Shown here in pieces: positions 7,209-15,837 of a stretch of DNA of 64,000 nucleotides (within the stretch, counting starts at the first letter, position 1; the number at the start of each line of letters is the position of its first letter). The stretch is from the NCBI GenBank assembly GCA_947444305.1, contig CANEZP010000010.1, forward strand, positions 1-64,000, read 5' to 3'. The notes under the pieces are model-generated. The model was given only the letters and a program-made list of their open reading frames with translations, was not told where the DNA came from and did not search any database. A program made the position numbers and the translations under genes. The DNA is from Pseudobdellovibrionaceae bacterium (GTDB taxonomy: Bacteria; Bdellovibrionota; Bdellovibrionia; Bdellovibrionales; UBA1609).

Positions 7209-9940
7209 GTCAGGGCCTCTACGCATTTCGGGCAAAAGGTTGGGAACCGCGAATCTTTACCGGTGAGCACATCGTAGTACCAGCAGCGCTCGCACTTAAC
7301 GCCCGCCGCTTTCGCCGCGGTGACTTTAAGCTCTTGAGCTTCCTGGACCGTGTACTGAGACACCATAAGGAATTCTCGCAAATGTGCATCGTATTTCTCA
7401 AGGACATTCTTTAGCGCGGGCGGCGCCGCGATGACGATCGCCGCATCTAACGACGATCCGATGATTTTTTCGCGGCGAAGATCTTCGAGTACTTTGCTGG
7501 AAGCCGCGCGGACCTCGAGCAGTTTCGCGAAATCTTGCGCGATCCGCTCGTTCAACCATTCCGGCTGCGCTTTCGGGTAGTCGGTCAGGAACACGCTTTC
7601 TTTTTTCTCGCCGGGCAAGTAGCCGTAAGTTTCTTCGGCGAGGAAGGACGCGATCGGCGCCATGACTCCGCATAAGGATTTAACCGTGTGGTACAGAACC
7701 GTCTGCGCCGCGCGGCGCTTCGGGCCGTCGACCTTACCGGTGTAGAGGCGGTCTTTCAAAATATCGAGGTACGTGGCCGACAAATCGATCGCGAAAAAAT
7801 TATTGAGGCCGTGATAAACCTTATAGAATTCAAAGACGTCGTAAGCGGCCGTCGATTTTTCGATCAACGTGCCCAATTGATTGAGCTCCCATTGATCCAG
7901 CGGCGTCATGTCTTTGTAAGCGACCTGATCCTTTGCGGGATCGAAGTCATTCAAATTACCGAGCAAGAAACGGATCGTGTTGCGAAACCGGCGGTAGGTG
8001 TCGGCGATCCGGGACATCATCTCTTTCGAGATGGTGAGATCTTGCCCGTAATCTTCGTGGCTGACCCAGATGCGTAAGATTTCGGCGCCGCTCTCTTTGA
8101 TGATTTCTTCGGGGTCGACCGTGTTGCCGACGCTCTTCGACATTTTGTAGCCTTGAGCATCGTTGACGAAGCCGTGCGTGATCAATGCTTTGAACGGCGG
8201 TTTGTCTTCGGCCGCGATGGCGGAAACCAATGAGGTTTGGAACCAGCCACGGTGTTGATCGCTGCCTTCCAGATAAATGTCGGCGGGAAAGGTGAGTTCC
8301 GGGCGACGTTTTTGTACGGCCGTGTGACACACGCCCGAATCAAACCAAACGTCCAAAATGTCTTTGCCGATCACGAACGAGGCGTTGCCGCATTCGCAAG
8401 TGTGTCCCTTAGTGAATTCGGCCGTGGGACGGGAGTAATAGGCTTCGAGCCCTTCTTTCGAACTTTCCATGACGTCGGCGAGGCGGTTCATCACTTCGCT
8501 ATTTACCAAAGGCTTATTGCATTTGTCGCAGTAGAAAACCGGAACCGGAACGCCCCAAACGCGCTGACGCGACAAGCACCAGTCGGGTGAGTTCGAGATC
8601 ATCGCGTGCAAGCGCTGCGCGCCCCATTTAGGAAAATACTGAATCTGGCTTTCGGCGGCGCTAAGGCACTTCTGCCGCAACGGATAGTTGGAGTGATCCA
8701 TGCGGATAAACCACTGCGGCGTCGCGCGGAAGATGACCGGCACCTTCGAGCGCGGACTGTGCGGATACGAATGCGTGATCTCTTTTACGGCAACCAAATG
8801 CCCGGTCGACTTCAAATGCTCGACGATCTTGGGATTTGATTCGTTGAGCTTCAAGCCCGCGAAGAGTTTCACTTCGGGCTTCATGCGGCCCGCTTCGTCG
8901 ACGCCGCTGTAGACGGGAAGATTGTATTTCAAACCGACCGCGTAATCTTCAAGACCGTGCCCCGGGGCCGTGTGCACCGCGCCCGAACCGGCTTCGAGAG
9001 TTACGTGATCACCGAGGATGATTTGCGAATCGCGCTCCATGAACGGATGTTCGGCCTTAAGGCCTTCGAAATCGGCGCCCATTTTCGAAGTGAGCAAAGT
9101 GAGCGTGAGTCCGGTTTCTTTCTCGACGGATTCTTTCAAATCTTCGGCGAGGATCAAGATCTCTTTACCCGTATCGTAAAAGCCGTACGAAAAATTAGCG
9201 TTTAGAGCGATCGCGAAGTTGGCCGGCAAGGTCCACGGCGTGGTCGTCCAGATCAACATGTAAACGGGATGCGCGACCGATAGCTTCACGCCGAGCGGGA
9301 TGTCGTTCATCGCGAAACGCACGAAGATCGAAAGCGATTTGTGATCTTTGTATTCAACCTCGGCCGCGGCTAAAGCGGTTTGTAAAGCGGGATCCCAGTA
9401 AACCGGTTTCTCACCGCGATAAAAGATGCCGTTGTCGTTAATCTTGGCCAGAACGCGAATTTCGTCGGCTTCGTACTCCGATTGCAAAGTCAGGTAAGGA
9501 TTTTCCCAGTCGGCGAGGATGCCCAGTCGTTCGAACTGAACTTTTTGTTTCTCGACCCAGCTCATCGCTTCTTCGCGGCACATCTTGCGGACTTCGGCGT
9601 CGGAATGCTCTTTACGTTTCGCGCCCAAACGTTTGGTCACGTTCAGCTCGATCGGCAAACCGTGGCAATCCCAGCCGGGGATGAAGGCGGCCTTGTAGCC
9701 TTGCAGATTTTTGTATTTGAGGACGATGTCCTTCAACACTTTGTTCAAGACGTGGCCGACGTGAATCTTACCGTTCGCGTAGGGTGGACCGTCGGGCATG
9801 GTGAACAAACCTTTCGGTGCCGGTTTGTTCATGACCTTTTGGTAAACGTCGTTTTTCTTCCACGCGGCGATGCGCTCGGGCTCAGTTTGGGCCAAATTTC
9901 CCTTCATGGGGAAATCTGTTTTTGGTAGCTGGACATTCAT
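7205..9940 (-). CDS. ileS: Isoleucyl-tRNA synthetase
   Basis: DGPPYANGKIHVGHVLNK, GWDCHGLPIE, KMSKSVGNTVDP, C-terminal CERCWYY...CPKC zinc site. Confidence 0.97.
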   Translation of the reverse strand: MNVQLPKTDFPMKGNLAQTEPERIAAWKKNDVYQKVMNKPAPKGLFTMPDGPPYANGKIHVGHVLNKVLKDIVLKYKNLQGYKAAFIPGWDCHGLPIELNVTKRLGAKRKEHSDAEVRKMCREEAMSWVEKQKVQFERLGILADWENPYLTLQSEYEADEIRVLAKINDNGIFYRGEKPVYWDPALQTALAAAEVEYKDHKSLSIFVRFAMNDIPLGVKLSVAHPVYMLIWTTTPWTLPANFAIALNANFSYGFYDTGKEILILAEDLKESVEKETGLTLTLLTSKMGADFEGLKAEHPFMERDSQIILGDHVTLEAGSGAVHTAPGHGLEDYAVGLKYNLPVYSGVDEAGRMKPEVKLFAGLKLNESNPKIVEHLKSTGHLVAVKEITHSYPHSPRSKVPVIFRATPQWFIRMDHSNYPLRQKCLSAAESQIQYFPKWGAQRLHAMISNSPDWCLSRQRVWGVPVPVFYCDKCNKPLVNSEVMNRLADVMESSKEGLEAYYSRPTAEFTKGHTCECGNASFVIGKDILDVWFDSGVCHTAVQKRRPELTFPADIYLEGSDQHRGWFQTSLVSAIAAEDKPPFKALITHGFVNDAQGYKMSKSVGNTVDPEEIIKESGAEILRIWVSHEDYGQDLTISKEMMSRIADTYRRFRNTIRFLLGNLNDFDPAKDQVAYKDMTPLDQWELNQLGTLIEKSTAAYDVFEFYKVYHGLNNFFAIDLSATYLDILKDRLYTGKVDGPKRRAAQTVLYHTVKSLCGVMAPIASFLAEETYGYLPGEKKESVFLTDYPKAQPEWLNERIAQDFAKLLEVRAASSKVLEDLRREKIIGSSLDAAIVIAAPPALKNVLEKYDAHLREFLMVSQYTVQEAQELKVTAAKAAGVKCERCWYYDVLTGKDSRFPTFCPKCVEALT

Positions 9941-9949
9941 GAGGCCACA

Positions 9950-10423
9950 TTACTTAGAGGCGATTGTTGCCGTCAAGGTGCAGTAGGAGCCGGTGGCCTC
10001 GTTGATCTCCTCGTTCACCGCCATGCCCAAATTTGCGATGGGCGTCGGTTCGGCTTGTTCAAGAAACGCGGTTCCGTAAGAGATGTCCTGGCCCGTCCCG
10101 GTTTTACGCCACGGGGTCAGGCGGATATGAAAGTTTTTTTCGTTTTTCTCGCGTTTAATCTCGATCGCGACGTAGACCTCGTAACCGGCCGAATTAAGCG
10201 GGTGATAAAGCTGCGGTTCACGGGCGGTCGTTTTACCCGCGTCGTTTAATTCTAAGCGGTAGGTGATGGTTTCGCGCTTGTCGATCACTTGGACTTCGTT
10301 CGCGTCGTTCTTACAGAACGCTTTGAAGTAGAGATTAAAATTAAGATCCATCGACTGGCCGGCAAAGGCGGATGGGCCGAGGAGCGACGAGAGCACAAGG
10401 GAAGCGGTCAAAAGCCGGAGCAT
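9950..10423 (-). CDS. Hypothetical secreted protein
   Basis: Signal peptide MLRLLTASLVLSSLLGPSAFA. Confidence 0.65.
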   Translation of the reverse strand: MLRLLTASLVLSSLLGPSAFAGQSMDLNFNLYFKAFCKNDANEVQVIDKRETITYRLELNDAGKTTAREPQLYHPLNSAGYEVYVAIEIKREKNEKNFHIRLTPWRKTGTGQDISYGTAFLEQAEPTPIANLGMAVNEEINEATGSYCTLTATIASK

Positions 10424-10450
10424 GCGATCCCCTTAGCGGGTGGTTTTTAT

Positions 10451-11071
10451 TTAAGGAAACAATTCTCGTGCGCGCTGAATGCCCAGCGTGATGAGCATGC
10501 GTAGCGCTTCGCCCTCGCTGCTGAGGTTAAACCGTTCTTGAATTTCACGTGCGAACGCAAGGGATTTGGCGTCGCACGACCAAGCAACCGTGGACGCGGC
10601 CGGCTCGTTTTGCACCTGCGGCAAATTCACCGGCGCGGGTGCGTGTTGCACATGCAGGTGAACGTGTTGCTGAGAATGCGAATGCGAATGCGCTTGCGCC
10701 ACCGGGGCGGGCGCGGTGTGCAGATGATTGTGTTGGTGATTCGGCCCTTGCACGGAAGAAAGAGAGCGGTTCGGCGAATAGAGGCTCGGCCCGTCGGGCC
10801 GGGCGGGTGTTGGGGGGGCGGATGGTTCCTCGAACTGTTTCAAGTCCTCGGCGAGGTGCTTGAGATCTTGTTTGAAGTTTTCTCCACTCACCGGGGCTTC
10901 GAGCTGGGCCGCGGTCATCCGACGGCGCGCCTGCAGGTAGAAGCTGACGATGAGGTCTGCCGAACTCGCTCTTTCTCTCACGGCGGGCGGTTGATGAGAA
11001 ATCCACTCGATCGCTTTGACCAGGATGTCGCGGGTGTAGGCTTGGGGTGGAATATTCGTCGTAATCGCCAT
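10451..11071 (-). CDS. Hypothetical protein: N-terminal helical domain, His-rich linker, C-terminal helix-rich (possible DNA-binding) segment
   Basis: His-rich NHQHNHLHTAPAPVAQAHSHSHSQQHVHLHVQHAPAP; C-term SLAFAREIQERFNLSSEGEALRMLITLGIQRARELFP. Confidence 0.7.
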   Translation of the reverse strand: MAITTNIPPQAYTRDILVKAIEWISHQPPAVRERASSADLIVSFYLQARRRMTAAQLEAPVSGENFKQDLKHLAEDLKQFEEPSAPPTPARPDGPSLYSPNRSLSSVQGPNHQHNHLHTAPAPVAQAHSHSHSQQHVHLHVQHAPAPVNLPQVQNEPAASTVAWSCDAKSLAFAREIQERFNLSSEGEALRMLITLGIQRARELFP

Positions 11072-11192
11072 GAATCGAAAAGCCTATGGACGCTTCGCGA
11101 TTCGCACAACCTAAATTCCTGAAAATTCATTTTTACCAGGGGTTTGCACGAATTTCTTTGACTGAAAAATAGGAGCGGTTTGGTTCCACAGT

Positions 11193-11213
11193 TTATCAAC
11201 AGACTTATCCACA
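11193..11213 (+). promoter_or_regulatory. Pair of DnaA-box-like sites (TTATCAACA gac TTATCCACA)
   Basis: The second site is an exact TTATCCACA; the first differs at one position; same orientation, 12 bp apart, next to an A/T tract. Confidence 0.55.
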
Positions 11214-11306
11214 CTATAAAAAATTTTGCGGTGACATAAACGCCTATCGCGCCTAAAAATCCACGTTCTTGATTTCGATCCGTATTAAACCAGGAGGAGT
11301 CCTCAG

Positions 11307-11990
11307 ATGTCCGTTACCGCTCTTAAAGCTCTCGCTTTGTCCGCAACGCTCTTACTTTCCACCCTCACTTCCGCGATGGAACCACTCACCGTCATTAGCC
11401 CCCTCGACGAAGACTACAATTACTATTCCGGCGTCGTGAACATGGACCAAAAATTAGTGAACGAAGGTCTCATCGGCGTGTCGACCGAGTACGATATGTT
11501 CAACGTCACCGGCCGCGTCGTTGCGATCGCCGACGGCACTCGCGTTAATCCTTACAATCGTTTGAATCCTTATAATTTGGTTCTGACCGTGAACGGTAAT
11601 TTGTATTACGTCGATTCGATTTTGAACCGCGTGGATTCATTCAAAATCCGCCGCCGTTGGGCCAACAATCCCGAGCCCGGCGTTTTCTTGCGCATCGAAG
11701 GCCGACGCCTTAACCCCGACGATGGACGCTCAGAAGTTGCCACCGTTTGGATCAAGATTGCGACTCCCGAAGGCCGCGCACTTCCCGTACTTAAAGTTTT
11801 GGAAGGCGATTATGATTTGGCCGACAACTCGGCTCCCTCACTTTACCAGCCCGCCTCGATGATGCTCGATCAACTCGAAAAACCGTGGCCCGGTCCATAC
11901 GGTCCGTACTCTGGCGAAGGCAATCCCGGTCCGTTGCTCCCGCCGCCCCCGATGCGCGGCGAAAACCCCGGCGACAAAATCGGTTTGTAA
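11307..11990 (+). CDS. Hypothetical secreted protein
   Basis: Strong SD (AGGAGGAG) and signal peptide. Confidence 0.75.
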   Translation: MSVTALKALALSATLLLSTLTSAMEPLTVISPLDEDYNYYSGVVNMDQKLVNEGLIGVSTEYDMFNVTGRVVAIADGTRVNPYNRLNPYNLVLTVNGNLYYVDSILNRVDSFKIRRRWANNPEPGVFLRIEGRRLNPDDGRSEVATVWIKIATPEGRALPVLKVLEGDYDLADNSAPSLYQPASMMLDQLEKPWPGPYGPYSGEGNPGPLLPPPPMRGENPGDKIGL

Positions 11991-12020
11991 TCACCAAAGC
12001 GATCCGCATTTTCTGGAAGA

Positions 12021-12044
12021 CCCCGCCGCGAGCGGGGTTTTTTT
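12021..12044 (+). terminator. Intrinsic terminator
   Basis: CCCCGC CGCGA GCGGGG TTTTTTT. Confidence 0.9.
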
Positions 12045-12121
12045 GTTTGGCCACGTCTCGGACTGGCACGAACATCTTCAAGTTTTCTAGATATTGGCGT
12101 ACGCAACGGCGCAACTTTCGA

Positions 12122-12219
12122 AGGCGTCGAAATGAACAAATTGGGCCCGTAAGGTTCTTAGGTTGGAGATCAAAAGCGCTCGGTTGCAGTTAACGGCCGA
12201 TTTGCTCATTTCGACGCCT
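12122..12219. repeat. 98-bp dyad element, copy 1 (arms AGGCGTCGAAATGAACAAAT / ATTTGCTCATTTCGACGCCT)
   Basis: Inverted 20-bp arms with one mismatch; same arms and same 98-bp span at 50152-50249. Confidence 0.85.
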
Positions 12220-12434
12220 CAGCGGGTTGGCTGATGTCCCAGCTGGTGGCCGACGCCTTAGCCGGAGGGCGCCCCGTGGATTTGGTGAGCTCAACGCCGA
12301 ACCGGTCGCGGATCGGTAGGCCCAGGCCGCTCGCCCCGGTTGGGCTGCGCCCAGGCCGCCGCTGGCCGCCGGCGGGCACGTCGGCCGGACTTTGGGCGGA
12401 TCAAGCTAAAGCCGCAAAATCCGAAAAGATATTC

Positions 12435-14327
12435 ATGCTTTCGCTCTCCGCGTTCAAAGAAAAAACCGCCGCGTCCGGCGCCGTGAGGTGGCCCGAAGCG
12501 CCGCCGCTCGAAACGCTTTGGCGCTTTCCCGTGACCGCGTCGCGCGAGGATATTTGGAAGTACCTCTCCGACACTTCGCGCTTCAACCGCGAGATCGGTC
12601 TATCGAAAAGAACGGAACGGGAAATCGACGGCGAAGTGCACGTCACGACCACGATGATGGGCATTCCGCAGCGCTGGATTGAGGAGCCGTGGAACTGGAT
12701 CGCGGGACAAACGATCGCGTCGAAGCGAACCTACCAACAAGGACTAGCTAAGAAAGTCCACGCTGTTTTCGACATCGATGAGGAAAGTGCCGGAGCGCGC
12801 TTTGTTTACATTTATTTCGGTTGGACCCCGAAGAACGCTTTCTGGTCGTTGTTTCTGAAACTGACCGCGTCCATGCTACAAAAAAAGTTTAGTGAGGCGT
12901 TCCTCAAAATCGACCGGCACTTCTCCGTCGGTAGTGAACGGAGAATGTTCAACGCGCTCCAAAAGAAAGCGCCCGAGATGACCGAGCGGGGAGCGAAGCT
13001 TCTTCAAGAGCAGCGCGCCCAATTAGCGGTAAAGGTGTCCGCGCCGGTTGTGGTGAACTCACTGTGCGACTGGATTTTGAACGCCGACGATTTAGATATC
13101 GAAAACATAAAAGTCCGTGCGCTCGCGCAACAATGGAAAGTCGATCACCGCGAATTGCTAAAGGTGTGTTTGCACGCGGCGCACTCGGGGCTTCTGCAAA
13201 TTAGTTGGAAGGTCGTTTGCCCGCACTGCCGGGGTCCGCGTTTCTCGGCCGAATCGTTAGGAGATATCCCCGAGGAAGCGAATTGCGAAACCTGCGAACT
13301 CGACTTCAAGACGGGCGCGCAAGAGGCGGTCGAGGTGATGTTCCACGTTCATCCCTCCATTCGCGTCGTAACGCCCGCTCTGTACTGCGCGGCCGAGCCC
13401 GCGAAGAAGCCGCACATAAAAGTTCAGCAACGGATCGCGCCGGGCGAAACGTTGCGCGTACGCCAGAGTTTCGCGAGCGGCAATCATCGCGTGCGCGCGA
13501 TCGGGCAAACTTGGGAAGTGCTCATCCACGCGGACAAGGCGCGGCCCGCGGCTACGATCGACTGCGGTCGCGGGGCGGAAAGCAAAAACGGGTCGGCCAT
13601 ATTTGAAGCGGGCCTCGAGAACGAACTGCGGTTTCGTAACGACACGAAAGAAGATGTGCTTTTCATCAGCGAAAATCTTTGGTGGGAATCCGAAATTCTG
13701 AAACCGGTCGACGTGTTCTCAAGTCCGGAGTTCCGTCACTTGTTTTCGCAAGAACACCTCGACGTGAACGTACAGCTTCACTTAGGCGAACAAGCGCTGC
13801 TCTTTACCGATATCGTCGGCTCGACCATGTTTTATAACGATGTCGGTGATGCGAAAGCGTTCGTCGAAATCCGCGGGCACTTTCAAGAAATCTTTAAGGT
13901 GGTCGGCATCCATCACGGCGTCGTGGTGAAGACGATCGGTGACGCGGTAATGGCATCGTTCCCTTCGATAGAAGACGCGCTCACGGCGGCGGTCGCGATC
14001 CAAGATTGCTTTCCGGCGAAGAGGACGAGCTCGCCGATCCGCGTGCGCGTGTCGGTACACAAAGGGCAAGTCATGGCCGTACATTTGAATAGCGGAGTGG
14101 ATTACTTCGGCAGCGCGGTCAATTTCACCGCCAAAATTCAATCGGCCGCGAACGCGCACGAGATTGCGATGTCGCAAGAGGTGTACGCCCGGTTTGCGGA
14201 AGAGTTTGCGGCGAAAAGCCAAAACTTCAGCGTGCGCCGGCACGAAGAGCGGCGCCGCTATCTCAACGCCGCCGAGATCTTCGTGGTGAAGGTCGGCGGG
14301 GCCGCTGCCGGTAAAGCCGCGTCTTAG
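12435..14327 (+). CDS. DUF5939-type adenylate/guanylate cyclase with N-terminal SRPBCC-like domain
   Basis: ALLFTDIVGSTMFY...VVVKTIGDAVMASF class III cyclase core; CPHC/CETC zinc ribbon; start set at MLSLSAFKEK (the 12234 ORF start lies in GC-rich non-coding-looking sequence). Confidence 0.85.
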   Translation: MLSLSAFKEKTAASGAVRWPEAPPLETLWRFPVTASREDIWKYLSDTSRFNREIGLSKRTEREIDGEVHVTTTMMGIPQRWIEEPWNWIAGQTIASKRTYQQGLAKKVHAVFDIDEESAGARFVYIYFGWTPKNAFWSLFLKLTASMLQKKFSEAFLKIDRHFSVGSERRMFNALQKKAPEMTERGAKLLQEQRAQLAVKVSAPVVVNSLCDWILNADDLDIENIKVRALAQQWKVDHRELLKVCLHAAHSGLLQISWKVVCPHCRGPRFSAESLGDIPEEANCETCELDFKTGAQEAVEVMFHVHPSIRVVTPALYCAAEPAKKPHIKVQQRIAPGETLRVRQSFASGNHRVRAIGQTWEVLIHADKARPAATIDCGRGAESKNGSAIFEAGLENELRFRNDTKEDVLFISENLWWESEILKPVDVFSSPEFRHLFSQEHLDVNVQLHLGEQALLFTDIVGSTMFYNDVGDAKAFVEIRGHFQEIFKVVGIHHGVVVKTIGDAVMASFPSIEDALTAAVAIQDCFPAKRTSSPIRVRVSVHKGQVMAVHLNSGVDYFGSAVNFTAKIQSAANAHEIAMSQEVYARFAEEFAAKSQNFSVRRHEERRRYLNAAEIFVVKVGGAAAGKAAS

Positions 14328-14343
14328 CCGGTCGTCTTAGGTT

Positions 14344-15837
14344 CTACTCCGAATAATCGCGTGCGTTGATCGCGTACTTCTCAATCTTCCGTAACAAGGT
14401 TTTCTTGGGAATGTTCGCGTGCAGCGCCGTTTGATTGATACGGCCCTTGAACAATTTCAGCGCTTTGATGATGAACTCTTTCTCAAAGGCTTCTTTGTGC
14501 TTATTGAAATCGAGTTGCTCGCCCGAAAGCTTGAACATTTCTTCCGGCGCGGCCGCATCGTCCGCGGCGTCCTCGGTGGGCGTGCTCTTCGCGTCCAATT
14601 CGTCCGTCCCACCTTGCGCGAGCATCTCTTCGCGTGCTTTTAGCTGGGCGGCCGAAAGTTCGGTGCCGGTGGCGTTCAAAATGGATTCGGGCAAAGAGTT
14701 CACCTGGATCATGTTGGTCTCTTCTAGGATGAACGCGTGCTCCATGATGTTCTCGAGCTCGCGGATGTTCCCGGGCCATTCGTATTTCTTCAGCACGGAT
14801 AAAGCTTCGCTCGAAACACCGATCACGCGTTTGTTTTGCGCGCGGTTGAATTTTTGGATGAACAAGTGCACGAGATGATCGATGTCGGCGCGGCGTTCGG
14901 CCAGCGACGGTAACGTGATCGGCATAACGTTCAGGCGATAGTATAAGTCCTCACGGAAATCGCCTTTCTTGTTCATCTCTTCGAGCGGGCGATTGGTCGC
15001 GGCGATGATGCGCACGTTGGATTCAATCTCGCGATTAGCCCCGACGGGCGTGAACATCTTTTCTTGCAATACGCGCAATAACTTCACCTGCATGAGCAGC
15101 GGCAGGTCGCCGATCTCGTCCAGAAACAAGGTGCCGCCCTCGGCGTATTGAAATTTTCCGATCTTACGTTGATCCGCGCCGGTGAACGAGCCTTTCTCAT
15201 GGCCGAACAACTCGCTCTCGAATAAATTTTCGGGAATGGCCGAGCAATTGATCGCGACGAACTTGCCGTCTTTGAACGACGAGTTGGAATGGATCGCGCG
15301 CGCGACCAGTTCTTTACCGGTGCCCGAGGCACCGCGAATCAGAACGGGCGTGTCGACTTTCGACAAGCGCATGATGACGTTAAAGACCTTTTTCATCTGC
15401 GAAGTCTGGCCGATGATTTCGCGGCCGACCTCGGTCTGCATCGAGAACGAGGCCGACGCTTGCGAGATAAGAGAGTAAGCGTTGATCGCGCGGTCAACCA
15501 TCGCGACGAGGTCTTCCGACTTGATCGGTTTCGAAACGTAATTGAACGCACCCTCTTTAACGGCGCGAACGGCGTCGTCGATGTTTGCGTAGGCGGTCAA
15601 AATCAGAACGATGATCGAAGGGTCGTGTTCCTTGATTACGCGCAACGCTTCGAGCCCCGACATGCGCGGCATATCGACGTCGAGCAACACCATGTTGTAG
15701 GTCTTGGCTTTCACCTTTTCGACCGCGTTGACGCCGTCAAAAGCTTCGTCGACTTCGAAGCGGCCGGTGGCGCTTAACGCCGCCTGCACGCTCAGACGAA
15801 GGCCTGCATCGTCATCGCAAACCAGTACCTTAAACAT
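14344..15837 (-). CDS. Sigma-54-dependent response regulator (NtrC family)
   Basis: REC domain; RGASGTGKELVARAIH, GSFTGAD, TLFLDEIGDLPL; C-terminal HTH. Confidence 0.93.
   Translation of the reverse strand: MFKVLVCDDDAGLRLSVQAALSATGRFEVDEAFDGVNAVEKVKAKTYNMVLLDVDMPRMSGLEALRVIKEHDPSIIVLILTAYANIDDAVRAVKEGAFNYVSKPIKSEDLVAMVDRAINAYSLISQASASFSMQTEVGREIIGQTSQMKKVFNVIMRLSKVDTPVLIRGASGTGKELVARAIHSNSSFKDGKFVAINCSAIPENLFESELFGHEKGSFTGADQRKIGKFQYAEGGTLFLDEIGDLPLLMQVKLLRVLQEKMFTPVGANREIESNVRIIAATNRPLEEMNKKGDFREDLYYRLNVMPITLPSLAERRADIDHLVHLFIQKFNRAQNKRVIGVSSEALSVLKKYEWPGNIRELENIMEHAFILEETNMIQVNSLPESILNATGTELSAAQLKAREEMLAQGGTDELDAKSTPTEDAADDAAAPEEMFKLSGEQLDFNKHKEAFEKEFIIKALKLFKGRINQTALHANIPKKTLLRKIEKYAINARDYSE

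Noticed and set aside
11150-11240. Chromosomal origin of replication
   Set aside because: Only two DnaA boxes and no dnaA/dnaN/gyrB neighbours; evidence is insufficient for oriC.
12064-12080. TGGCACGAACATCTTC as a second sigma-54 promoter
   Set aside because: The -24 half fits but the -12 position reads TCTTC, not TTGCW.
12234-12434. 200-bp N-terminal extension of the cyclase ORF (MSQLVADALAGGRP...)
   Set aside because: Low-quality Arg/Pro-rich translation in a GC-rich intergenic stretch; protein similarity begins at the internal ATG 12435.
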